Positions 40,435 through 48,702 of a stretch of DNA of 64,000 nucleotides are shown here, piece by piece. The notes below the pieces were generated by a model, which saw only the letters and a list, made by a program, of their open reading frames with translations, was not told the DNA's origin and ran no database searches. Both the position numbers and the translations under genes were made by a program. The stretch spans positions 434,001 through 498,000 of the forward strand of contig OX044367.1 in the NCBI GenBank assembly GCA_943846785.1, read 5' to 3'. Source of the DNA: SCGC-AAA076-P13 sp905478035. GTDB lineage: Bacteria > Pseudomonadota > Gammaproteobacteria > Magnimaribacterales > D2472. Numbering within the stretch: the stretch's first letter is position 1; every line of letters begins with the position of its first letter.

Positions 40435-41490
40435 TTAGTGCTTTAAGCAAACCAATCCTGGTATTTTTCCCGCTTTAAGGTCAGCGATAGTATCATTTGC
40501 CATGGATATATGTCTAGTCTCGACAGGAACAGGCTCTATTTTTTCAGCTTTAACTAGCTCCATTAATTCTTTCATTTCTTGAATACTGCCAAGATATGAT
40601 CCCTGCAAAACTCTTGATGAAAAGGTCATTAATGGAAGTTGGACTTCAAATTTGCCACCAAGCATTCCAACAAGGATATATAACCCATTTTTATTAAAGC
40701 CAAATAAGTCATATCCAAATTCTATGGATGCTTCTGCGCCAACATAGTCTATAACAGTAGAAGCACCTCCACCTGTTAGCTCCATAATTCTTTTTTTTGC
40801 ATTCTCATGAGAGGAATTGATTACTTCAGAAGCACCAGCAGCCTTAGCAATTTCAAGCTTTGAGTCATCTATATCGACTACAATTGGGCTTACATTGAAT
40901 GCAGCCTTTGCGATTTTTAAAGCTAATAAGCCCAATCCACCAGCACTAATAATTACTAATTTTTTATCATTAGGTTTTAAATTTGCTTTTTTTAATGAGC
41001 TATAAGCAGTCAATCCTCTACACGCATAACTACCTGCTAGGTCATCTGGCGTATTACCTGCATCAAAAAGATATTTAGAATCTTTTACCAAAACATATTC
41101 ACCATAACCACCATCTACAGAAACACCTATATTTTGTGCAGTAAATGGGCCACATTCATGCTCATTATCACTTTTACAAGCTTCGCATTCTCCGCATCCT
41201 ATCCATGGATATACAACAAATTTTCTACCTAGCTCAATATCTATAACATTTTGGCCAACAGCTACTACCTCACCAAATACCTCATGACCCATAGCAATGG
41301 GCTGAACGAGTCTAGAAGCCATTTTTTTCCCATTTCCAATATCAAAAAAACCATCATGAATATGAATATCTGTATGACATACTCCGCATGCAATAGTTTT
41401 GATTAATACTTCATTGCCTTTAGGAGAAGGTGTTGGTATTTCTACCTCTTTTATTGGCTTTGCATTTTCAAAAACTTGGTAAGATTTCAT
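40435..41490 (-). CDS. Zinc-dependent alcohol dehydrogenase (MDR superfamily)
   Basis: 351 residues from the ATG at 41490, the start that matches the family (MKSYQVFENAKPIKEVEIP); the open frame runs 28 codons further upstream without support. Catalytic zinc region CGVCHTDIHIHDG near 38 and GHEVFGEVV near 69; structural zinc cysteines in CGECEACKSDNEHEC near 98; Rossmann motif ISAGGLGLLALKIA near 180. It oxidises an alcohol or reduces an aldehyde with NAD(P). The specific substrate cannot be inferred. First gene of the run leading into the metal receptor. Confidence 0.9.
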   Translation of the reverse strand: MKSYQVFENAKPIKEVEIPTPSPKGNEVLIKTIACGVCHTDIHIHDGFFDIGNGKKMASRLVQPIAMGHEVFGEVVAVGQNVIDIELGRKFVVYPWIGCGECEACKSDNEHECGPFTAQNIGVSVDGGYGEYVLVKDSKYLFDAGNTPDDLAGSYACRGLTAYSSLKKANLKPNDKKLVIISAGGLGLLALKIAKAAFNVSPIVVDIDDSKLEIAKAAGASEVINSSHENAKKRIMELTGGGASTVIDYVGAEASIEFGYDLFGFNKNGLYILVGMLGGKFEVQLPLMTFSSRVLQGSYLGSIQEMKELMELVKAEKIEPVPVETRHISMANDTIADLKAGKIPGLVCLKH

Positions 41491-41533
41491 AAACTTATTT
41501 ATTATTATCAAGTAAGTATAAGTGATAAATTCT

Positions 41534-41562
41534 TTTACAGAACATAGCAACATAGTTATAAT
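41534..41562 (+). promoter_or_regulatory. Promoter of the amidohydrolase pair, leaderless layout
   Basis: TTTACA (41534-41539), 17 bases, TATAAT (41557-41562), then 6 bases to the ATG at 41569. Both boxes and spacing are near ideal, and the start site should coincide with the ATG. The clearest leaderless promoter in the window. Confidence 0.75.
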
Positions 41563-41568
41563 TTTTGA

Positions 41569-42960
41569 ATGCACATTAAAAAAAATAAACTAATTCTATT
41601 CATAATTTTAATTTCAATTACAGATTTTTCTTTTGCAGAAAAAGCACCTTTTGAATCAACATACGAGGCATTACCTCCAACAAATACAATATTCCGAAAT
41701 GCTAATGTTTATGATGGAGAGGGTAATGAGTTTTCTGAAATAGATCTATTAATAAAAGATGGAAAAATTATAGCAATGGGTTCTGACTTACCAGGTTCAT
41801 CTGAATTTATAGAGGTTGATGCAACTGGAAAATGGATAACGCCTGGTATTATTGATATCCATTCACATATGGGTGTCTATTCAGCTCCCAGCGTTACTAC
41901 TAGCTCTGATGGAAATGAGTCTACCAGTCCAGTAACTGCAGATGTCTGGGCCGAACATTCAATTTGGGTTCAAGACCCTCAATTTGCTCTAGCTTTAAAA
42001 GGAGGAGTAACAGCATTTCATGTTCTTCCAGGTTCTGCAAATTTAATTGGGGGTAGAGGGGTTACTGCTAAAAACCTCCAGAGAAATACTATCAATTCTA
42101 TGAAGTTTCCAGATGCACCTCATTCATTAAAAATGGCCTGTGGAGAAAATCCAAAAAGAGTTTATGGAAATAGAAGTCAAGCACCGTCAACAAGAATGGG
42201 TAACATTGCTGGATACAGAAAATCTTGGATAAGGGCCGAGGCTTACTTAAGTCGTCTTGATGAGTATGAGGCTAAATCAGATGATGCTAAAGAACTAGGC
42301 TATAAGCCTCAAAGAGATTTAGAGCTTGATACTTTAGCAGGTGTGTTGAGAGGCGAAATTCTTATACAAAACCACTGCTATAGAGCTGAAGAAATGGCAA
42401 TGATGATAGATATAGCTAAAGAGTTTAATTATAAAATAACAACTTTCCATCATGCAGTTGAGGCTTACAAAATTGCTGACCTGCTAGCAGATAACAATAT
42501 CTGTGCGGCAATGTGGGCAGATTGGTGGGGTTTTAAGCATGAAGCATATGACATGGTTCAAGCCAATGTTGCTATTGTTGATCAAGCTAGAAATGGAACA
42601 GGTTGTGCAATAGTCCACTCAGATGATGAAATTGGAATCCAGCATCTTAATCAAGAGGCTTCTAAGGCATTATCAGCCGGTCTTAAAGCTGGCTTTAATA
42701 TTTCCAAAGCAAGAGCTATGAAGTGGATAACTAGTAATCCAGCAAAAGCTTCAGGAATCTATGATCAAACAGGATCTTTAAAAGTTGGTAAAAATGCTGA
42801 TGTTGTTTTATGGTCAAAAAATCCATTTAGCGTCTATGCTCTTGCTGAAAAAGTTTATATTGATGGTGCTCTTGCTTTTGATAGGAATTCAGGTTTAGAG
42901 CCCAGTTCTGATTTTGATATCGGGATATTAAATCCAAATAAAAATAGGATACAAGAATGA
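41569..42960 (+). CDS. Secreted amidohydrolase with complete metal site
   Basis: 463 residues. Signal peptide LILFIILISITDFSFA. Amidohydrolase superfamily barrel: N-terminal beta-sandwich strand FRNANVYDGEG, the HxH motif in ITPGIIDIHSHMG near 100, later histidines in QNHCYRAEEM and TFHHAVEAYK, and the catalytic aspartate in VHSDDEIGIQHL near 348, followed by NPAKASGIYDQTGSLKVGKNADVVLW. It probably hydrolyses an amide or cyclic amide in the periplasm (imidazolonepropionase-related groups have this layout); the substrate is unknown. Overlaps the next gene by ATGA. Confidence 0.88.
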   Translation: MHIKKNKLILFIILISITDFSFAEKAPFESTYEALPPTNTIFRNANVYDGEGNEFSEIDLLIKDGKIIAMGSDLPGSSEFIEVDATGKWITPGIIDIHSHMGVYSAPSVTTSSDGNESTSPVTADVWAEHSIWVQDPQFALALKGGVTAFHVLPGSANLIGGRGVTAKNLQRNTINSMKFPDAPHSLKMACGENPKRVYGNRSQAPSTRMGNIAGYRKSWIRAEAYLSRLDEYEAKSDDAKELGYKPQRDLELDTLAGVLRGEILIQNHCYRAEEMAMMIDIAKEFNYKITTFHHAVEAYKIADLLADNNICAAMWADWWGFKHEAYDMVQANVAIVDQARNGTGCAIVHSDDEIGIQHLNQEASKALSAGLKAGFNISKARAMKWITSNPAKASGIYDQTGSLKVGKNADVVLWSKNPFSVYALAEKVYIDGALAFDRNSGLEPSSDFDIGILNPNKNRIQE

Positions 42961-44228
42961 TGAAATGTAAAACAATATTATTCGCAATGGTAATTCTTTT
43001 AAATATCAATTTTATTGAGAGTCAAAGCGTTGTCATTAAAAATGCAACTATCTACGATGGAATATCGGATGAGCCATTTGTTGGCAATATTCTTTTTGAA
43101 GATGGAATTATTAAAAAAGTATCTTCAACTTTAGTTCAAGGTGATATTTCTATTGATGCAACTGGCAAAATAGTGACACCTGGATTCATTGCTGCCGATA
43201 CTGAAATCGGTATTGTCGAGATTGGAGCTTTAAGTACAACTAGGGATGATGGCTCAGATATCTATAAAATTGGATTTAGTATTCATGATGCATTTAATCC
43301 GAACTCTACACTGGTTCCTTGGAACAGGGCTAATGGTATTACTTCAGCAATTACTCTTCCAAGAAATACATCTAGTCCAATAGGTGGTCTTGGTTCATAT
43401 TTTGTTCTAGATGGTAGTCTTAACATAACAAGCAATAGAGACATGGTTATGATAGGGAGGCTTGGTGCGAGCAATTCATCTTCAAGGTCAGAAACCTTAT
43501 CTGTAATGGATGATATTCTTTCCTTTGCATCTTCTATCACTGGTAAAGATATTAAATCTAACAGTGATCTAAATGCACTCATCGAAAACTCAGCTGTTGC
43601 TAGTTATATGGAACTGATGCCGAGAGATTTAAAAGCACTTTATAGCTTAATGAATGAAAATCTTCCTTTGATTATAAAAGCCAACAGAGCATCAGATATT
43701 TTGAAACTTATAGAACTAAAGAAAAAATACAAACTCAACTTAATAATTATGGGCGCTCAGGAATCAGCTTTAGTTTCTGAGAGTTTAGCTAAAAATAATA
43801 TCCCATTAATAGTCAATCCAATAAACAATATCCCAAATTCTTTTGATGAATTAGCTTCAAATATCAATCTTTCAAGTAGGCTTGAAAAATCAGGTATTAA
43901 ATTAATGTTTAATACTTCGCGAGCACATAATTATCATTTAATAAGACAGGGCGCTGGTATAGCTGTTGCAAATGGTATGACATATGGCGGGGCGATTAGG
44001 TCGATAACAAGCAATGTTGCAGAGTCATTTAATATAAAAGGCAGGGGCGCTATAAAACAAGGAAATATTGCAGATTTAGTAATATGGGAAGCAGATCCGC
44101 TTGAGCCATCAAGTATGCCTGAAAGAGTATACATAAATGGAGTCGATGTTGATTTAACAACAAGATCAAGTAGGTTGCGTGATCGTTATACTAAAAATCT
44201 TGAAAAACCAAATACCTATAGAAATTAA
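42957..44228 (+). CDS. Secreted amidohydrolase-like protein lacking metal ligands
   Basis: 423 residues. Signal peptide TILFAMVILLNINFIESQ. The overall fold matches its neighbour (VVIKNATIYDGISDEP at the N-terminus; GRGAIKQGNIADLVIWEADPLE at the C-terminus). But the HxH position reads TPGFIAADTEIGIVEIG with no histidine, and the catalytic aspartate region reads SRAHNYHLIRQGAG instead of an SDD pattern. So it probably does not hydrolyse by the usual route; it may be a partner subunit of the upstream enzyme or a binding protein. Similar degenerate partners occur next to active amidohydrolases in other proteobacteria (general recollection). Confidence 0.8.
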   Translation: MMKCKTILFAMVILLNINFIESQSVVIKNATIYDGISDEPFVGNILFEDGIIKKVSSTLVQGDISIDATGKIVTPGFIAADTEIGIVEIGALSTTRDDGSDIYKIGFSIHDAFNPNSTLVPWNRANGITSAITLPRNTSSPIGGLGSYFVLDGSLNITSNRDMVMIGRLGASNSSSRSETLSVMDDILSFASSITGKDIKSNSDLNALIENSAVASYMELMPRDLKALYSLMNENLPLIIKANRASDILKLIELKKKYKLNLIIMGAQESALVSESLAKNNIPLIVNPINNIPNSFDELASNINLSSRLEKSGIKLMFNTSRAHNYHLIRQGAGIAVANGMTYGGAIRSITSNVAESFNIKGRGAIKQGNIADLVIWEADPLEPSSMPERVYINGVDVDLTTRSSRLRDRYTKNLEKPNTYRN

Positions 44229-44233
44229 GTATA

Positions 44234-44309
44234 TGGTGCCGGCACCAAGAGTCGAACTCGGGACCTACTGATTACAAATCAGTTGCTCTACCAACTGAGC
44301 TATACCGGC
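44234..44309 (-). tRNA. tRNA-Thr (anticodon TGT)
   Basis: Cloverleaf on the minus strand: acceptor GCCGGTA/TGCCGGC, D arm GCTCAGTTGGTAGAGC, anticodon loop TTTGTAA with anticodon TGT, T arm GAGTTCGACTC, encoded CCA at 44234-44236. Related to E. coli thrU. It is 22 bases after msrA on the same strand and likely processed from that message. Confidence 0.96.
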
Positions 44310-44331
44310 AAAAAAAAACATTATATACAAA

Positions 44332-44889
44332 TTAATCGTTTGGGAAAGAACAATTTGTCCCACCAAGACCACAATAGCCATTTGGATTTTTTGCAAGATA
44401 CTGTTGATGGTATTCCTCAGCAAGAAAATACTTTGGACTTAAAGCTATTTCAGTTGTTATGTCGCTATAACCATTTGTTTTAAGAATATTTTGATATTGT
44501 GATCTGCTGTCTACACATATTCTTAGATCTTCCTCAGAAGAGCAATATATTACCGATCTATATTGAGTTCCCTTATCATTACCTTGTCTCATTCCTTGAG
44601 TAGGATCATGACATTCCCAAAAAACTTTTAATAATTCTCTTAGAGAAATTTCATTAATATTAAAAATAACTTCAACTACTTCAGCATGGTTTGTATCTTT
44701 ATAACAAACATCTTCATATGAAGGATTCTCAGTTTTTCCTCCAGCATAACCAACTGTAGTTATTTTAACACCAGGAACATTCCAGAACTTTCTTTCAACT
44801 CCCCAAAAGCATCCAGCCCCAAATAAGATCTTATTATTACTTTGCACATAATCTTCCAAAAGATTTATCCCTTTAATGTAATGTTTCAT
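44332..44889 (-). CDS. msrA: Peptide methionine sulfoxide reductase A
   Basis: 185 residues. Catalytic GCFWGVERKFWNVPGV near residue 26, GYAGGKTENPSYEDVC near 48, HAEVVEVIF near 68, FWECHDPTQGMRQGNDKGTQYRS near 89 and the resolving cysteine in NPNGYCGLGGTNCSF at the end. Reduces methionine-S-sulfoxide in proteins using thioredoxin (trxA at 8125). It follows birA after 4 bases. Confidence 0.95.
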   Translation of the reverse strand: MKHYIKGINLLEDYVQSNNKILFGAGCFWGVERKFWNVPGVKITTVGYAGGKTENPSYEDVCYKDTNHAEVVEVIFNINEISLRELLKVFWECHDPTQGMRQGNDKGTQYRSVIYCSSEEDLRICVDSRSQYQNILKTNGYSDITTEIALSPKYFLAEEYHQQYLAKNPNGYCGLGGTNCSFPND

Positions 44890-44893
44890 TTAC

Positions 44894-45646
44894 TTAGTAA
44901 ACTCCTTTTATTGAAATATCGCCATACTCATATTCATAAATTTTACCATCCTTAATAGAATTTATTTTTAAAGCGCCTGTGTTATTTATGCCAATAAATT
45001 TTCCTTCATTAATAAAATTATTATTGCTTTGAATTTTAATATTTGAATTTAGATGCATGCAAGAATCTTCCCATCTCTCCTTCCAGTTGCTCATCCCCGC
45101 ATCAACATAAGAAATAAATTTAGTTACGATAATATTAATAAGTTCATTTCTATCTATATCATTATGATAGTTTGAAAGATCTCCCCACCAAGATTCTTTC
45201 TTAACAACTTTAAGATTTATCCCAATACCAACTATATTAATTACATCAAAGCCAAGAACTTCTTTTTCTACTAATACTCCCCCAATCTTTTTTTTATTCA
45301 AAATAATATCATTAGGCCATTTAAGTCCAACAACATCCTCTTTAATAACTTTATTTATTGCTTCCCGACAAATTAAACCTGTAATTAAACTCAAGGGCTC
45401 GTCAATAGTTGATCCAGAAAAAGCTATCGACATGTAAATATTTCCTAGAGGACTAGACCACTCTTTTCCCATCCTGCCTCTGCCTTTTGTCTGTTCCTCT
45501 GCACAAATAATATTAAAATCTTTGTTTAGCTTTTTAGATTTGCATTCATCATTTGTTGAGCCTATTTTGTCATATATGACTATATTGACTCTATTTTCAT
45601 CAATATTTTTAAGAATTTTATTTATATTAAGTGTGTTCAATTTCAT
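44894..45646 (-). CDS. birA: Biotin-protein ligase without DNA-binding domain
   Basis: 250 residues. Ligase core: DKIGSTNDECK, the biotin-loop motif EEQTKGRGRMGKEWSSP near 50, GLKWPNDIILNKKKIGGVLVE near 104 and GIGINLKV near 141. The short C-terminal SH3-like domain is present. The N-terminal helix-turn-helix that makes E. coli BirA a repressor is absent, so control of biotin synthesis by this protein is not expected. It activates AccB. In E. coli birA also lies close upstream of the thrU-tyrU-thrT-tufB region, so the neighbourhood is ancestral. Confidence 0.93.
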   Translation of the reverse strand: MKLNTLNINKILKNIDENRVNIVIYDKIGSTNDECKSKKLNKDFNIICAEEQTKGRGRMGKEWSSPLGNIYMSIAFSGSTIDEPLSLITGLICREAINKVIKEDVVGLKWPNDIILNKKKIGGVLVEKEVLGFDVINIVGIGINLKVVKKESWWGDLSNYHNDIDRNELINIIVTKFISYVDAGMSNWKERWEDSCMHLNSNIKIQSNNNFINEGKFIGINNTGALKINSIKDGKIYEYEYGDISIKGVY

Positions 45647-45696
45647 AAACTAGTTGACTTAAACTCATTCTAGAACAAAAATAGCTACCGTGAAAT

Positions 45697-45780
45697 GGAG
45701 AGGTGGGTGAGTGGTTAATACCAGCAGACTGTAAATCTGCCGCTTCGGCTACGTAGGTTCGAATCCTACCCTCTCCACCA
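45697..45780 (+). tRNA. tRNA-Tyr (anticodon GTA)
   Basis: Class II tRNA with a long variable arm (TGCCGCTTCGGCTACG area). Acceptor GGAGAGG/CCTCTCC, anticodon GTA in GACTGTAAATC, T arm AGGTTCGAATCCT, encoded CCA at the end. Upstream TTGACT at 45654-45659 is a candidate -35. Equivalent to E. coli tyrU. Confidence 0.97.
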
Positions 45781-45838
45781 CGCTTATTTCCGCAGATATT
45801 ATCCATAAAAATAATCTAATATTTATCTTGAAAAAAGG

Positions 45839-45867
45839 TTGAGTTTAATACTTTTTAGAGGGATAAT
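45839..45867 (+). promoter_or_regulatory. Promoter of tRNA-Thr(GGT) and tuf
   Basis: TTGAGT (45839-45844), 17 bases, GATAAT (45862-45867), then ACGCCACC. The AATACGCCAC that includes the end of the -10 also occurs at the rpsJ promoter, and AATACGC at the rRNA promoter. A GC-rich discriminator like this is a mark of growth-rate or ppGpp control in E. coli. Confidence 0.75.
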
Positions 45868-45900
45868 ACGCCACCTTAAAATAGGATGCTACATATTCGG

Positions 45901-45975
45901 GCTCATATAGCTCAGTGGTAGAGCACTTGCTTGGTAAGTAAGAGGTCACCGGTTCAAGTCCGGTTATGAGCTCCA
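45901..45975 (+). tRNA. tRNA-Thr (anticodon GGT)
   Basis: Acceptor GCTCATA/TATGAGC, D arm GCTCAGTGGTAGAGC, anticodon loop TTGGTAA (GGT), T arm CCGGTTCAAGTCCGG, encoded CCA. It is directly upstream of tuf, exactly as thrT-tufB in E. coli; the glyT gene found between tyrU and thrT in E. coli is missing here. Confidence 0.97.
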
Positions 45976-46012
45976 TTTTAATAAAATAATTATTTCAGAG
46001 AGGCATATAAAA

Positions 46013-47203
46013 ATGGCAAGAGAAAAATTCGAAAGAACGCTACCCCACGTAAACGTTGGGACAGTTGGTCACGTTGATCATGGTAAAACTACGCTTACAG
46101 CTGCATTAACTAAAGTAGCTGCAGAGGTTTTCGGTGGAGACGCTGTTGACTTTGCAAATATTGATAACGCTCCAGAAGAAAGAGAAAGAGGAATAACTAT
46201 TGCTACTTCTCACGTTGAGTATGTATCAACTGCTCGTCATTATGCTCACGTTGATTGTCCAGGTCACGCAGACTATGTAAAAAATATGATTACTGGTGCT
46301 GCTCAGATGGACGGAGCTATATTAGTAGTAAGTGCTGCTGATGGTCCTATGCCACAAACAAGAGAGCACATTCTATTATGTAGACAGGTTGGAGTTCCAT
46401 ATATCGTTGTATACATGAATAAAGCAGATCAAAATGATGATCCAGAAATGATAGAGCTTGTTGAGATGGAAATTAGAGAGCTGTTAAATGAATATGATTT
46501 CCCAGGTGATGACACTCCAATAATCGTTGGTAGTGCATTAAAAGCTTTAGAAGGTGATTCATCTGAAATAGGTGTTCCTTCAGTAACAAAATTGATTGAA
46601 ACTCTAGATAGTTATGTACCAGAGCCTGAAAGACCAGTAGATGGTGCTTTCTTAATGCCTATTGAAGACGTGTTTACAATTTCTGGAAGAGGAACAGTTG
46701 TAACAGGAAGAATCGAAACTGGTATTGTTAACACTGGTGATGCACTTGAAATTATTGGAATTAAGGACACAACCTCTACTACTTGTACAGGTGTTGAAAT
46801 GTTTAGAAAATCCCTTGATGAAGGTAGAGCTGGAGAAAACTGTGGAGTTCTATTAAGAGGTGTTGAAAGAGATGCTGTAGAAAGAGGGCAGGTTTTATCT
46901 AAGCCTGGAGCTATTTCTCCTCACACAAAATTTGAGGCTGAAATCTATGTACTAAGCAAAGATGAAGGTGGAAGACATACTCCATTTATGAATAACTATA
47001 GACCTCAGTTCTATTTCAGAACAACTGATGTCACAGGTGCATGCGAACTTCCAAGTGGAGTTGAAATGGTTATGCCGGGCGATAATATTAAAATGAATAT
47101 TGAACTTATTGCTCCTATTGCTATGGACGAAGGTCTAAAATTTGCAATTAGAGAAGGCGGCAGAACTGTGGGTGCTGGCGTAGTATCAAAAATTATTGAG
47201 TAA
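46013..47203 (+). CDS. tuf: Translation elongation factor Tu
   Basis: 396 residues. G1 GHVDHGKTTL near 19, G3 DCPGHADYVKNM, G4 NKADQ, and domains 2 and 3 with GRGTVVTGRIE and REGGRTVGAGVVSKI. It carries aminoacyl-tRNA to the ribosome. A GAGAGG ribosome binding site precedes the start. Co-transcribed with the upstream tRNA-Thr. There is no second tuf after fusA (61807), so this may be the only copy. Confidence 0.98.
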   Translation: MAREKFERTLPHVNVGTVGHVDHGKTTLTAALTKVAAEVFGGDAVDFANIDNAPEERERGITIATSHVEYVSTARHYAHVDCPGHADYVKNMITGAAQMDGAILVVSAADGPMPQTREHILLCRQVGVPYIVVYMNKADQNDDPEMIELVEMEIRELLNEYDFPGDDTPIIVGSALKALEGDSSEIGVPSVTKLIETLDSYVPEPERPVDGAFLMPIEDVFTISGRGTVVTGRIETGIVNTGDALEIIGIKDTTSTTCTGVEMFRKSLDEGRAGENCGVLLRGVERDAVERGQVLSKPGAISPHTKFEAEIYVLSKDEGGRHTPFMNNYRPQFYFRTTDVTGACELPSGVEMVMPGDNIKMNIELIAPIAMDEGLKFAIREGGRTVGAGVVSKIIE

Positions 47204-47216
47204 AAATTGACTTATT

Positions 47217-47240
47217 AGCCGAGGCCTTTGTGTCTCGGCT
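47217..47240 (+). terminator. Hairpin after tuf, possible weak terminator
   Basis: Perfect 7-base stem AGCCGAG/CTCGGCT with a 10-base loop 13 bases after the tuf stop. There is no T run after it, so it may pause polymerase or protect or process the transcript rather than stop transcription. Confidence 0.45.
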
Positions 47241-47273
47241 TACTTGTCTCTGAAGAATATGAAAATGTGTTTT

Positions 47274-47349
47274 AGGCCAGTAGCTCAATTGGTAGAGTAC
47301 CGGTCTCCAAAACCGGGGGTTGTGGGTTCGAGACCCTCCTGGCCTGCCA
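47274..47349 (+). tRNA. tRNA-Trp (anticodon CCA)
   Basis: Acceptor AGGCCAG/CTGGCCT, D arm GCTCAATTGGTAGAG, anticodon loop TCTCCAAAA (CCA), T arm GGGTTCGAGACCC, encoded CCA at the end. Located between tuf and secE. In many bacteria tRNA-Trp lies just upstream of secE. Confidence 0.97.
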
Positions 47350-47379
47350 AATTAAAATGGCAGCCTAAATAGGAAATAT

Positions 47380-47742
47380 ATGACTAAAGTAGTAGCTTCG
47401 AAATCAGTAGATAGACTAAAGTGGTTTATTGCTCTTTCCGTATTTGCAGCAGCTGTTGTTGGAAACAGCTATTTTGTAGAGATAGCTTTTTTATATAGAG
47501 TACTTGGAGTTGTATTTTTATTTATTATTGGTCTTGGAGTTCTTTCTATTACTAATTTTGGATCCAATGCAATCAAGTTAATGCGTGAGTCTAGAACAGA
47601 AATAAGAAAGGTTGTTTGGCCTACAAGATTAGAAACAACTCAAACATTTTTAGTAGTATTCAGTTCAATTGTAGTTCTTTGCTTATTTTTTTGGGGCTTA
47701 GAATCATTATTAACATTCTTAACGAAATTGGTATTAGGTTAA
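47380..47742 (+). CDS. secE: Preprotein translocase subunit SecE
   Basis: 120 residues with three hydrophobic segments (about 15-30, 36-55, 88-110). The conserved cytoplasmic stretch RTEIRKVVWPTRLETTQT near 67 is the SecE signature. The three-helix form is typical of proteobacteria. It works with SecY and SecG, and with SecA encoded at 28825. Co-transcribed with nusG 4 bases later. Confidence 0.94.
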   Translation: MTKVVASKSVDRLKWFIALSVFAAAVVGNSYFVEIAFLYRVLGVVFLFIIGLGVLSITNFGSNAIKLMRESRTEIRKVVWPTRLETTQTFLVVFSSIVVLCLFFWGLESLLTFLTKLVLG

Positions 47743-47746
47743 ATAT

Positions 47747-48274
47747 ATGGATTGGTACGTAATACAAGCTTACTCAGGATATGAGCAAAAAGTGAAAATA
47801 GCTTTAGAAGAAAAGATAGAGCTAAACGGCTTGTCTGAAAAATTTGGTGAAATTTTAATACCTACAGAACAAATTGTTGAATTGAAAGGTGGCACAAAAA
47901 AAACTACTGAAAGAAAATTTTTTCCAGGATACATTTTAATTGAAATGTTACTTGAGGATGATTCTTGGCAACTAGTTCAATCAACTCCTAGGGTTTCAGG
48001 CTTTGTTGGGGGGACTAAAGATAGACCTCTGCCAATTTCAGAAGAAGATGTTAATAGCATTATCAATAGAATTGAAGTCGGTGAAGATGCTCCGGCTCCT
48101 AAAACAATTTATGAGCCTGGTGAGGTTGTCAGAGTCTGTGATGGGCCTTTCAATGACTTTAATGGTGTTGTAGAAAATGTAGATTATGAGAGAAACATGG
48201 TAAAAGTTTCAGTCCAAATACTTGGAAGAGCAACACCTGTCGATCTTGAGTTCATTCAAATAGAGAAAACATAA
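47747..48274 (+). CDS. nusG: Transcription antitermination factor NusG
   Basis: 175 residues. NGN domain WYVIQAYSGYEQKVKIALEE at the start, FFPGYILIEM near 61, and the KOW domain YEPGEVVRVCDGPFNDFNGVVE near 120. It binds RNA polymerase and links it to Rho and to the ribosome. The stop and the rplK start share a base. Confidence 0.96.
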   Translation: MDWYVIQAYSGYEQKVKIALEEKIELNGLSEKFGEILIPTEQIVELKGGTKKTTERKFFPGYILIEMLLEDDSWQLVQSTPRVSGFVGGTKDRPLPISEEDVNSIINRIEVGEDAPAPKTIYEPGEVVRVCDGPFNDFNGVVENVDYERNMVKVSVQILGRATPVDLEFIQIEKT

Positions 48275-48702
48275 TGGCAAAAAAAGTAGCAAATATCCTT
48301 AAATTACAGATTCCTGCTGGTGGAGCTAATCCTAGCCCTCCTGTTGGACCAGCTTTGGGTCAAGTTGGCGTAAATATAATGGATTTCTGTAATGCATTTA
48401 ATGCTGAAACTCAGAGTGCTGAAAAAGGTATGCCTCTTCCAGTTGTTATTACTGTATATGAAGATAAATCTTTTACATTTATTGTTAAAACACCCCCAGC
48501 TGCTGTCTTGATAAGAAAAACCTTAGGTATTCCAAAAGGAAGTGGAGAGCCTAACAGAGAAAAGGTTGGTAAATTAACAAGAGCACAATTAGAAGACATA
48601 GCAAAACAAAAAGAACCAGACTTAAATTCCAATGATATTGATGCTGCTGTTCTAATCATTGCTGGTACAGCAAGAAGTATGGGAGTTGAGGTAGATCTAT
48701 GA
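48274..48702 (+). CDS. rplK: 50S ribosomal protein L11
   Basis: 142 residues. LQIPAGGANPSPPVGPALGQVGVNIMDFCNAFN is divided here: the proline-rich loop is PAGGANPSPPVGPALGQ near 15-31. C-terminal RNA-binding segment ends with the GTARSMGVEV signature. Part of the GTPase-associated centre with L10-L7/L12. Overlaps rplA by 4 bases. Confidence 0.97.
   Translation: MAKKVANILKLQIPAGGANPSPPVGPALGQVGVNIMDFCNAFNAETQSAEKGMPLPVVITVYEDKSFTFIVKTPPAAVLIRKTLGIPKGSGEPNREKVGKLTRAQLEDIAKQKEPDLNSNDIDAAVLIIAGTARSMGVEVDL

Noticed and set aside
41491..41574. An N-terminal extension of 28 codons for the alcohol dehydrogenase
   Set aside because: The family begins at MKSYQ; the extension runs over the divergent promoter of the amidohydrolases.
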